Assembly (NCBI GenBank): GCA_019421975.1
Contig: JAHZEE010000072.1
Location: 1 to 8,041, forward strand
DNA length: 8,041 nt
DNA from: Clostridiales bacterium
GTDB taxonomy: Bacteria; Bacillota; Clostridia; Oscillospirales; Oscillospiraceae
Reading direction: 5' to 3'
A model generated the notes under the pieces. That model ran no database searches, was not told where the DNA came from, and saw only the letters and a list, made by a program, of their open reading frames with translations. The position numbers and the translations under genes are program-made. Of this stretch, positions 1 to 5,270 are shown piece after piece (positions within the stretch are counted from its first letter, which is position 1; each line of letters begins with the position of its first letter).

Positions 1-1486
1 GGTTTCCCCACAGCTCCAGCAGTGTGCTTCTGCTCTCACGGTCCGCGCGCTCGTAGTCCTCGAACATATCCCTTGTCCACACAGCCCGCTCTGCCCTGGG
101 CCGCTGCGCCCAGGTGCGCTGCTGCATCCTGCAATAGTAGGCGATCGCCAGCGCCATCACGCAGTCGTCGTGGGCCCCCTCGGCCGCCTCGGCGCGCATG
201 GACTCCGTCCTGATAAAGCTCAGCATCTCGTCAATGGTCGTCGGATCGTTGAGGCACGCCGTGTGCTCCCGCACCACGGCCACCAGATTTGCAATGGCCG
301 CCGGCCGCGTCAGGCTGGTGGTGCGGAATCCGAAGTGATTGCCCACCCGGTGCGCCGCGTCGTCCTCCACCTCCCGCATGTAAAAGCGGGGATAGCCCAG
401 CCGCTCCAGCTCCTTCTGCGGATAGGTGGAGTAGTTGACCTCCACCGCGATCAGCGCCCTGTTGTAGTACATGCCCAGGCAGTACATCTGCCTGGCGTAC
501 AGATCCTCGTCAAAGGTGTGCCGCAGCACCGCCGCCTGCTCCCCGGTGGTGTTGTCGATGACCTGGCCCACAAACTGGTCGGAGCCCTCCCCGGCGGTGT
601 CGCCGCCGATCACATAGGGGCAGCCCTCCCTGGGCGCCTGATAGATCCGGATGAACCCGCCCGGATCCTCCACCCAGCGGATGTTCGTGATCCGCAGCCC
701 GTCGTAGTCATAGGCAAACTGCCCCACCTGCCGCGGTCCGGTCAGCTCCCGCAGCCGCGAGAGCAGCCGCGGCGCGTCAAAGACCGTCCGGCCCGTGACG
801 CCCCACTGGCCCAGGCAGTAGACGGTGTAGTAATAGGGATCCGTGTCCCGGTACGCCTCCAAAACCCGCTTGGCCGCGTCGTCCAGAAAGCGGTTGTCGC
901 GGTAGGTGGAGTGGTGGACCCGGGCGTCCGGATCGGTCCGGTCGAAGAACCGCCGCTTGAGCCAGTGGTTGACGGAGATGGGGTTGAAGGACAGGATGAT
1001 CTGCTTGTAAAAGGGCGTCTGGCCGCGCAGGCGGATGTCCAGCTGGTTGAAGTCCCGCTCCGCCAGCTCCGAGGCCTCCTCGATCCAGATGCCGGTGATG
1101 TTGTAGATGGACTTGAGCTTCTCCACATCGTCCAGCCCCGCAAACAGGATCTCGGAGCCGTTTTGGAACCGGATCTGCAGATTGCTGCGGCTGATCTGCG
1201 CCAGCTGTCCGGGGTAGAATGCCTGGGCCTGGCTGCACAGCTGGCCGAAGCAGGACTCCTGCAGGGTCCTGGCCACCTTGCGGCAGACCAGGTACCGGTG
1301 GCCCGCCTCCGCGGCGCACCGCTCTAGCACCTTGCGCCCGGCAAAGATGGACTTGCCCGACCCGCCGCCGCCCATCAGCACGAGATAGCGGTGCGTATCT
1401 GCAAACAGCGGCAGAAACGCCGCGTTGCTGCTCTCGCGCAGCTGCAGATACCACTGCGCCGCCGTCGCCAATCTGTCCAGTTCCAT
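1..1486 (-). CDS. terL: Phage terminase large subunit, PBSX/XtmB-type, 3'-truncated by window edge
   Basis: This is the motor of the DNA-packaging machine: an ATPase that translocates phage DNA into the prohead and a nuclease that cuts it. I translated 495 residues from ATG 1486 to the window edge with no stop, so the C-terminus is missing. The N-terminal ATPase shows a Walker A GGGGSGKS at residues 39-46, a Walker B IWIEEASE at 133-140 and a motif III LSFNP at 165-169. The C-terminal RNase H-like nuclease shows GGDTAGEGSD at 294-303, VEVN around E349 and a GAHDDCVMAL motif with D440/D441. These are the expected acidic metal ligands, so both activities look intact. The arrangement matches the PBSX-type terminase family (Terminase_3 plus its C-terminal domain). 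It starts 3 nt after the small-subunit stop, so translation is probably coupled. Confidence 0.96.
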   Translation of the reverse strand, partial: MELDRLATAAQWYLQLRESSNAAFLPLFADTHRYLVLMGGGGSGKSIFAGRKVLERCAAEAGHRYLVCRKVARTLQESCFGQLCSQAQAFYPGQLAQISRSNLQIRFQNGSEILFAGLDDVEKLKSIYNITGIWIEEASELAERDFNQLDIRLRGQTPFYKQIILSFNPISVNHWLKRRFFDRTDPDARVHHSTYRDNRFLDDAAKRVLEAYRDTDPYYYTVYCLGQWGVTGRTVFDAPRLLSRLRELTGPRQVGQFAYDYDGLRITNIRWVEDPGGFIRIYQAPREGCPYVIGGDTAGEGSDQFVGQVIDNTTGEQAAVLRHTFDEDLYARQMYCLGMYYNRALIAVEVNYSTYPQKELERLGYPRFYMREVEDDAAHRVGNHFGFRTTSLTRPAAIANLVAVVREHTACLNDPTTIDEMLSFIRTESMRAEAAEGAHDDCVMALAIAYYCRMQQRTWAQRPRAERAVWTRDMFEDYERADRESRSTLLELWGN

Positions 1487-1489
1487 CGG

Positions 1490-2050
1490 CTATCCAGGCT
1501 CCCCCTGGGCATTTGCGTCGCCGGAGAGGCGTCCGTCCTCCCGTACCGCCTGCTCCGCCTGCCGGATGAGCTGCAGCTTTTCCTCCAGGCTCATGTTGGC
1601 CGCCAGGCACTCCCGCGTCGCGTCCCCCAGCTCCACCTCCTGGCACTCCCGCCAGCCGCACCAGCCGAAATTGTTCGCCAGGGCAAACCGGGCGCCGGCC
1701 GCATTTTTCCCGTTCAGCTGCTCAATCCAGTACGCCTCGATCCGCAGCCGGACGCCCTCCACCGTCCCGCGCATGCTCTCATCGCGCCCATAGGCCTCCA
1801 GCGTCGTCTTGCTGATGCCCAGCGCGAGGCAGAGCCCGGCAAAGCTGGGCGTCTGGGTGTAGACCGGCGCGCGCATGGGCTCGCCCGCGTCGTTGCAGGC
1901 CGCCACCGGCTGTGTCTCCGGCCGTCCGGCCCGGGTGTAGGCGCCCGTCGGCAGCTCCTCGTAGACCGGCGCCATGCGGCAGATGCTGCGGAAGTACCGC
2001 TCCACCCCCTGCTGCAGCTGCCGGTTGTTGTATTTTTTTGCTCTTCCCAT
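1490..2050 (-). CDS. terS: Phage terminase small subunit (XtmA-like)
   Basis: The 186-residue protein recognises phage DNA and recruits the large subunit. The core around residues 68-90 (PSFAGLCLALGISKTTLEAY) is the helix-turn-helix-like segment typical of Gram-positive DNA-packaging small subunits. It is followed by a helical oligomerisation region and an acidic tail containing MSLEEKLQLIRQAEQ at about 153-167. Three in-frame starts exist: GTG 2095, ATG 2074 and ATG 2050. I chose 2050 because a GGAGGA box (2057-2062) sits 6 nt upstream and the next residues (MGRAKKYNNR) are basic, as expected for a DNA binder. ATG 2074 overlaps the upstream stop as ATGA and could be used by reinitiation. The assignment rests on the helix-turn-helix signature plus the position directly before terL. 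Confidence 0.88.
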   Translation of the reverse strand: MGRAKKYNNRQLQQGVERYFRSICRMAPVYEELPTGAYTRAGRPETQPVAACNDAGEPMRAPVYTQTPSFAGLCLALGISKTTLEAYGRDESMRGTVEGVRLRIEAYWIEQLNGKNAAGARFALANNFGWCGWRECQEVELGDATRECLAANMSLEEKLQLIRQAEQAVREDGRLSGDANAQGEPG

Positions 2051-2056
2051 CCAATT

Positions 2057-2062
2057 TCCTCC
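2057..2062 (-). promoter_or_regulatory. Ribosome binding site that fixes the terS start
   Basis: On the minus strand GGAGGA lies 6 nt upstream of ATG 2050. It favours this start over the two upstream in-frame starts at 2074 and 2095. Confidence 0.7.
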
Positions 2063-2070
2063 GATTTCTC

Positions 2071-2346
2071 TCATGATTCTTCGCTGCGGTACCACGCCTC
2101 ATAGAACTGCTTTCTGCGGTTGTAGAGCACCGAGGGGCTGACATGGCATTTGAGCGCGATGGCCTGCACGGACTCGCTGGTCGTCAAAAGCAGAAACAGC
2201 GCCATGTCGTACAGCCCGCCGTATTCGGTGCAGAGCCGCAGAATCTTGTCCTGCACAGCCTGCGGCTGCAGGGAAAAGGTGCGGCAGGTGAAATAGATAA
2301 ACCCCTGCTGCTCATAGCTCAGGCGAATGCTGCGCATTTTCTTCAC
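2071..2346 (-). CDS. Small phage helix-turn-helix protein, possible packaging/late regulator
   Basis: The 91-residue protein has a helical N-terminal half and a C-terminal segment, residues 58-84 (ESVQAIALKCHVSPSVLYNRR followed by KQFYEA), that reads as a helix-turn-helix with a basic recognition helix. The start is GTG 2346, supported by an AGGAG box 5 nt upstream; the next in-frame ATG is three codons later. The GTG overlaps the stop of the preceding gene (GTGA), and its own stop overlaps a possible terS start (ATGA), so the three genes are tightly coupled. It lies just before terS, the position of the sigma-like activator Xpf in PBSX and of late activators in other Gram-positive phages. 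I do not recognise the family by name; regulation of packaging or late genes is inferred from fold and position. Confidence 0.75.
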   Translation of the reverse strand: MKKMRSIRLSYEQQGFIYFTCRTFSLQPQAVQDKILRLCTEYGGLYDMALFLLLTTSESVQAIALKCHVSPSVLYNRRKQFYEAWYRSEES

Positions 2347-2537
2347 GGCTGCTCCTCCCCCGGCTTTGGCGGAAGGCGTCCGGTGCTGTGGACATAGCCC
2401 ATCAGCCTGCCGTAGCTCATGTGGTACGCGCGCTCTGCCAGCGCCGCCACCTCTGACAGACTCATCCCCCGCAGCGCCGCCTCCGCGCCCCGGTTGCCGA
2501 TGCGCCGCAGCTGTTCCATCCGTTGTTGTTTCGTCAT
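2343..2537 (-). CDS. Small conserved-looking phage protein of unknown function
   Basis: The 64-residue product begins with a basic helical stretch (MTKQQRMEQLRRIGNRG). It continues through SLSEVAALAERAYHMSYGRL at residues 26-45, which could be a short helix-turn-helix-like segment, and ends in a proline-rich acidic tail. It starts at ATG 2537 behind a strong GGAGGTGA box and follows the helicase-loader gene after a 32-nt gap. Its stop overlaps the GTG start of the next gene by 4 nt. The ribosome binding site, the overlap and the lack of any competing frame support a real gene. I do not recognise it; small adaptor or DNA-binding proteins of this size are common between replication and packaging genes. 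Confidence 0.7.
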   Translation of the reverse strand: MTKQQRMEQLRRIGNRGAEAALRGMSLSEVAALAERAYHMSYGRLMGYVHSTGRLPPKPGEEQP

Positions 2538-2569
2538 CTGTAAGCTCTCACCTCCGCCCGCAGGGCCGA

Positions 2570-3409
2570 TCAGGGAGCGGCGTCCGGCCCGCAGCCGACG
2601 CTCGGCCGCAGCCGCCAGTTCTGTTTTCCGTCCAGCTGCAGATAATATTGCCGCGACCGCTCATAGATTCTCGATCCGACCGCCTCGTCCAGCTCCAGGA
2701 CCCGATCCAGCCCGCCCTCCATGGACAGAATGGTCAAAAGCCCGGCGTCGTTGTAGCGGCAGTTGAGCAGCTCAAAGGCCAGGTTGACATCCCCCGTCGT
2801 GGGGGCCTGTCCCTTGCCGGTCTTGAACAGATCGTCGATGTACAGAACCCGCACCGTCTTGAACGGCGCGAGCAGCCGCTCATAGGCGTCCGCATCGGCC
2901 ACCAGCGCCTTGGCCTGCACGGCAAACTGCCGCCACATCATGTACCGCACCGGCAGTCCCCGCTCCATCAGCAGGCTGCACAGCGCCGTGCAGAGATGGG
3001 TCTTTCCCGCCCCCACGGTTCCGGCCATCACAAACCAGCCGGCGCGCTCTTCGGCATACCGGTAGGCAAGCTCCCTGGCCCTTTCCTGCCACGGCTCCGG
3101 CGTCTGCCAGTTCTGGAAGGTGTAACGGTCCAGAAGCTCGGCCAGGCCGGAGCGTTTCATCCGCTCCAGACTGCGCCGCTGCTCCATGCAGCTGCACTCG
3201 GCGACATACCGCCGCCCCGTCTCGTCGACCCGGTGGAAGTACCCCCGGTTGAGGCACGCCGGGCAGTCCACGCCCGTCAGCTCTCCCCGCGCCTGGTTAC
3301 AGAGCCGTACCATCTCCCGCTCCCGCTCCAACATCGTCAAGGGCGGATTGGAGTCGGTATGCTGCAGCAGGCGTTCGCGGATTGCCTGCGGCGGACTCAC
3401 CTGTTCCAT
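2570..3409 (-). CDS. DnaC-like AAA+ helicase loader (phage replication, XkdC-like)
   Basis: The 279-residue ATPase is expected to load the host replicative helicase onto phage DNA opened by an initiator. The N-terminal region carries a cysteine set, CPAC at 49-52 and CSC at 72-74, that probably forms a zinc knuckle of the kind found in phage DnaC-type loaders. The AAA+ core has a Walker A GTVGAGKT at 130-137, a Walker B LYIDDL at 189-194, a sensor region TILSME at about 226-231 and a box VII arginine in GSRIYER (R247). The start is ATG 3409, with AGGAGA (3415-3420) 5 nt upstream; the frame is open 16 codons further but without such a site. The 3' end (PSVGCG codons) shares 21 bp exactly with the zinc-ribbon gene at 4346-4366. 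The upstream initiator frame overlaps its start by 113 nt, which is unusual. Confidence 0.92.
   Translation of the reverse strand: MEQVSPPQAIRERLLQHTDSNPPLTMLEREREMVRLCNQARGELTGVDCPACLNRGYFHRVDETGRRYVAECSCMEQRRSLERMKRSGLAELLDRYTFQNWQTPEPWQERARELAYRYAEERAGWFVMAGTVGAGKTHLCTALCSLLMERGLPVRYMMWRQFAVQAKALVADADAYERLLAPFKTVRVLYIDDLFKTGKGQAPTTGDVNLAFELLNCRYNDAGLLTILSMEGGLDRVLELDEAVGSRIYERSRQYYLQLDGKQNWRLRPSVGCGPDAAP
2587..2607. repeat. 21-bp exact direct repeat, copy 1
   Basis: These 21 bases are identical to 4346-4366. Read on the minus strand, both copies encode PSVGCG in the same frame. This copy lies in the last codons of the helicase loader. Confidence 0.8.
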
Positions 3410-4023
3410 GCTTCTCTCCTCTCCAGCCGTCGGGCACATAGACCGACAGCCACCCATGTAAAATCGCCTCGTTCAGCAGCTCAATCTGCGACTGCGGCTG
3501 CGGGGCGAGCGACGCGAGCTTCTGACAGAGCTGCGCCCTGGCCCGGTCTGTCATGGGCCGCCCGCGTGTTCTCCGCATGGCCTCAAAGTCGCGCAGCGCC
3601 AGCAGCAGCGCCGTATTTTCCGCCGCGTAGTCCTCAAAGACGCCGCTTTGAGAATCCGTAGGATTCTTTTCCAAAGGGTCTTTCGTCTTTGCTCTTTTTA
3701 TGCGGCCCTGTTTTGGCTCCGTTTTTGGTTCCGTTTGGAGCGCTCTTGCGTCCCGCACCACCAGCTTGTACTGTCCGGGCACGCCCTTTTTTCCCCTGCG
3801 GTACTCCAGAAATCCGGCCTCCCGCAGCTTTTCCCGCGCCCGAAGCAGCGCCTCCTTGGAGCCGACCCCCCCCACCCTCATCAGCCGAGACCCACTCGGC
3901 CCAGCCGCAGCGATTGAAGACATCCAGCAGCCTAAAGTACAGCAGCTGCGATGCCGCCGGTAAGTAGTGATTCTCAAGCCATCTGTGGAAGGCGTTGAGA
4001 TAGTCGATGTAGCTCACACACAT
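3297..4023 (-). pseudogene. Frameshifted winged-helix replication initiator (DnaD/XkdB-like)
   Basis: Two overlapping frames together spell one phage replication-initiation protein. From ATG 4023 (AGGAG just upstream) the frame reads MCVSYIDYLNAFHRWLENHY ... NRCGWAEWVS to about 3886. The family's continuation (RLM ... GSKEALLRAREKL, then AGFLEYRRGKKGVPGQYKLV) appears only in the next frame, from about 3887 leftwards. The first frame, left alone, degenerates and stops at 3634; the second has no plausible start of its own. Family members usually have a VDN-type linker between EWV and RLM, and it is missing here. A deletion of 11 or 14 nt fits, though an extra G in the nearby run of eight is an alternative. 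The C-terminal frame runs on to 3297, overlapping the helicase loader by 113 nt. In an intact phage the protein would bind the origin and recruit the DnaC-like partner. A sequencing error is possible. Confidence 0.75.
3866..3873. repeat. Eight-base C homopolymer near the frameshift
   Basis: A run of eight C (G on the coding strand) lies about 13 bases downstream, in reading direction, of the frame break in the initiator gene. Such runs are prone to slippage and to sequencing indels. Removing one base here would rejoin the frames but would leave out the RLM part of the winged helix. Confidence 0.7.
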
Positions 4024-4045
4024 TTCTCCTCCCCCGTACGATCAA

Positions 4046-4102
4046 AAGGCTCCCCCTCGAGGGGGAGCTGGCGCGGCGAAGCCGCGACTGAGAGGGGGCC
4101 TT
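4046..4102. repeat. 57-bp palindromic REP-like element between early genes
   Basis: The element begins AAGGC and ends GCCTT, forming an outer stem. Inside are a perfect 20-bp palindrome at 4049-4068 (GCTCCCCCTCGAGGGGGAGC) and a second hairpin, CGCGGC-GAA-GCCGCG, at 4072-4086. Together they would fold as a three-way junction. From memory, elements of this general form, with a conserved GGAGCTG ... GACTGAG core, are scattered in many copies through genomes of gut Clostridia; I cannot verify copy number here. It lies in the 104-nt gap between the zinc-ribbon gene and the initiator, inside an otherwise tightly packed operon, and could attenuate or stabilise the transcript. Confidence 0.75.
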
Positions 4103-4127
4103 CCCCACATCCCAACCGACGGCAGCC

Positions 4128-4499
4128 TCACCCCCCATCCTCCAGCCAAAGGACAAAGTCCTCCAGGGCGATCTCGTCGTCCGCCACCCAGCTCCGAACC
4201 GCCGCCTCCCCCGCAGCATATGCGGCATAAAACGCCGGCAGCGCACCCCGCGCCCGCGCATACGCCGCAGCCCGCTGCGGCGTGATGGCCGCCATGGCGC
4301 AGCGGCGGCACAGGGGCCCATACAGCTCGTCGTGCCGCACCCAACGCCCGCAGCCGACGCTCGGCCCGCAGCCAACGCACCGCTGCGCCAGCACCGCGCC
4401 GCCCCCGCACCATGGGCAGCCGCACCGCGTCTCCCCGTGCGGCTCAGTCCAGAGGTGCGGCGAATCAAACACCGCGCCGCACTCCACGCACTGATACAT
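4128..4499 (-). CDS. Double zinc-ribbon phage protein of unknown function
   Basis: The 123-residue protein is rich in paired cysteines. C4/C7 with C28/C31 form one probable zinc ribbon. C41/C44 with C64/C67, plus C50 between, form a second. An alanine-rich helical region follows (about 72-102), then an acidic tail ending in EDFVLWLEDGG. It starts at ATG 4499, one base after the stop of the membrane-protein gene (TAGCATG). It has no good ribosome binding site, so translation is probably coupled to that gene. Zinc-ribbon proteins of this kind occur in phage early regions as DNA- or protein-binding adaptors, but I do not recognise this one and assign no function. Part of it (VGCGPSVGCG) looks like a short internal duplication and shares 21 bp with the helicase-loader gene. 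Confidence 0.72.
   Translation of the reverse strand: MYQCVECGAVFDSPHLWTEPHGETRCGCPWCGGGAVLAQRCVGCGPSVGCGRWVRHDELYGPLCRRCAMAAITPQRAAAYARARGALPAFYAAYAAGEAAVRSWVADDEIALEDFVLWLEDGG
4346..4366. repeat. 21-bp exact direct repeat, copy 2
   Basis: This copy is identical to 2587-2607 and encodes PSVGCG within the second zinc-ribbon region. An adjacent imperfect copy at about 4364-4380 encodes VGCG again, so a local tandem duplication is likely. Confidence 0.75.
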
Positions 4500-4500
4500 G

Positions 4501-4791
4501 CTAGGAGTCGTAGTGGGTGCTCACAGCCAGCGCCGCGCCGGCCGTACCCCAGGCAAAGAAGCCGGCCACAGTCTGGCCGCAGAGGCTCAGTGCAATCCCG
4601 CAGCACGCGGCAAGCACCATGACGAGAAAGGACAGAATCTGTTTTTCCGCCCTGGACACATACCTGCGCCGCCGGAGCCTTTTCCGGCGCTCGGCCTGCA
4701 GCTGCTGTTCGAGCCGCTCCAGATTCCGGCGCGTCTCATGGTTGAGGTTGACCAGCGTCTGCTCTGTCTGATCGATCTGTAAATGGTTCAC
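4501..4791 (-). CDS. Small phage membrane protein: coiled coil plus two-helix hairpin
   Basis: From GTG 4791 the product is 96 residues. Residues 7-35 are a charged, heptad-like helix (QTEQTLVNLNHETRRNLERL). A very basic stretch, RRKRLRRRRY, follows at 35-44. Two hydrophobic segments, about 51-70 and 73-91, are separated by only a few residues. This suggests an inner-membrane helical hairpin with the coiled coil in the cytoplasm, by the positive-inside rule. The frame is open further upstream (ATG 4818), but only GTG 4791 has a strong GGAGGG box, 10 nt upstream. The gene sits in the early operon between the Cro-like and zinc-ribbon genes and abuts the latter. It is too early in the order to be an obvious holin. 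A superinfection-exclusion or membrane-anchoring role is possible but unproven. Confidence 0.68.
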   Translation of the reverse strand: MNHLQIDQTEQTLVNLNHETRRNLERLEQQLQAERRKRLRRRRYVSRAEKQILSFLVMVLAACCGIALSLCGQTVAGFFAWGTAGAALAVSTHYDS

Positions 4792-4801
4792 AGCTTGTTC
4801 T

Positions 4802-4807
4802 CCCTCC
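4802..4807 (-). promoter_or_regulatory. Ribosome binding site favouring GTG 4791
   Basis: GGAGGG on the minus strand, 10 nt upstream of GTG 4791, is the best site near this gene. It decides against the in-frame ATG 4818, which has only a poorly spaced AGGA. Confidence 0.5.
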
Positions 4808-4834
4808 GATCCTTTCATGTCCTGTTTATTGGAC

Positions 4835-5053
4835 TCAATCTGTGGTATTCTGATCCTGTTCCGGCAGGTCCAGGATGCCGCGGATCGCCTGGACAATCCT
4901 GGGCGTGGAGAGCTTCCCGGTCTGAATTTTGTTCAAATAGGAGTCGTCAAAATACAGCCCGGTCCGCTCCCGGACCTGCCCGATCAGCCAGGTCTGCGGC
5001 CGGTCCAGATCAATCAGCCGCTTTTTGACCGCTTTTCCAAATTCCGTTGTCAT
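4835..5053 (-). CDS. Small Xre/Cro-like phage regulator, first gene of the leftward operon
   Basis: The 72-residue protein opens with MTTEFGKAVKKRLIDLDRPQ and continues TWLIGQVRERTGLYFDDSYL, then NKIQTGKLSTPRIVQAIRGI. This reads as a compact five-helix Xre/Cro-type helix-turn-helix with the recognition helix around residues 36-47. The pattern is common in prophages of Clostridia. It starts at ATG 5053 behind a GGCGGGTGA box and is the first gene read from the leftward promoter, opposite the repressor. That is the position of a Cro-type antirepressor or early regulator. It probably binds operators in the 5108-5236 region, but this is inferred from position and fold. The stop lies 16 nt before ATG 4818 and 43 nt before GTG 4791. 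Confidence 0.82.
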   Translation of the reverse strand: MTTEFGKAVKKRLIDLDRPQTWLIGQVRERTGLYFDDSYLNKIQTGKLSTPRIVQAIRGILDLPEQDQNTTD

Positions 5054-5107
5054 ATTTCACCCGCCTTTTCCGCGCCCCGGCCGTTTCCACAGCCCGGCGC
5101 CGCGCCG

Positions 5108-5136
5108 TTGACATTTACGGATTTTTGTAATATACT
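5108..5136 (+). promoter_or_regulatory. Rightward sigma-A promoter for repressor and immA
   Basis: TTGACA (5108-5113), a 17-nt spacer and TATACT (5131-5136) give a nearly perfect housekeeping promoter. Transcription should start near 5143, giving a leader of about 128 nt before the repressor start. A 14-bp operator-like motif occupies most of the spacer. Confidence 0.85.
5116..5129 (+). promoter_or_regulatory. Operator-like motif, site 1 (in rightward promoter spacer)
   Basis: TACGGATTTTTGTA has the form TAC-N8-GTA. It lies entirely in the -35/-10 spacer of the rightward promoter, starting 2 nt after TTGACA. A bound repressor would block polymerase, so this is a candidate autoregulatory site. 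Confidence 0.6.
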
Positions 5137-5158
5137 CGGGTTGTAATCAGGAGAATAT

Positions 5159-5172
5159 TATAGATTTCCGTA
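5159..5172 (-). promoter_or_regulatory. Operator-like motif, site 2
   Basis: On the minus strand TACGGAAATCTATA shares the TACGG core and TA end of the other sites. It lies just downstream of the predicted leftward start point (about 5178) and within the rightward leader. Confidence 0.5.
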
Positions 5173-5184
5173 TGTCTTGTCCTA

Positions 5185-5213
5185 ATATTACTACTTTTTT
5201 CCGTATTAGTCAA
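5185..5213 (-). promoter_or_regulatory. Leftward sigma-A promoter for the early/packaging operon
   Basis: On the minus strand TTGACT (5213-5208), a 17-nt spacer and TAATAT (5190-5185) form a strong promoter. Its start near 5178 would give a leader of about 125 nt to ATG 5053. It faces the rightward promoter, so the two leaders overlap for about 35 nt. Confidence 0.82.
5192..5205 (-). promoter_or_regulatory. Operator-like motif, site 3 (in leftward promoter spacer)
   Basis: On the minus strand TACGGAAAAAAGTA has the TAC-N8-GTA form and begins 2 nt after the leftward TTGACT. This is exactly the offset of site 1 in the rightward promoter, so the same protein could control both. Confidence 0.6.
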
Positions 5214-5222
5214 GCCATTTGT

Positions 5223-5236
5223 TACGGTTTTCTATA
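5223..5236 (+). promoter_or_regulatory. Operator-like motif, site 4
   Basis: TACGGTTTTCTATA resembles site 2, sharing TACGG and the CTATA end. It lies 9 bases beyond the leftward -35 box, where binding could loop or stabilise occupancy of site 3. Confidence 0.45.
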
Positions 5237-5270
5237 TTTCACCGATCTGAACAAATGGGGAGACGAAATC

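Noticed and set aside
170..1327. Long plus-strand frame (385 codons) opposite the terminase
   Set aside because: It is antisense to a gene with all terminase motifs and reads as repetitive Leu/Val/Arg/Pro sequence caused by GC-rich codon bias.
777..1661. Minus-strand frame of 294 codons
   Set aside because: It overlaps the terminase genes in another frame and is Gly/Ala/Arg-rich with no domain; the true frame runs from 1486.
2327..3661. Plus-strand frame of 444 codons
   Set aside because: It is antisense to the helicase loader and low in complexity, with no ribosome site or recognisable domain.
3974..4606. Minus-strand frame of 210 codons across the zinc-ribbon gene
   Set aside because: It is an out-of-frame shadow rich in Arg and Gly; it would also run through the palindromic repeat.
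5157..5185. Alternative leftward promoter with TATAAT at 5157-5162
   Set aside because: The -10 is perfect, but the -35 at 17-nt spacing (TTAGGA) is poor compared with the promoter at 5185-5213. It could be a minor start.
5172..5270. 33-codon N-terminal extension of the repressor from ATG 5172
   Set aside because: The nearest AGGAG is about 19 nt away, the Xre domain starts at 5271 with its own site, and the region carries operators and the leftward promoter.
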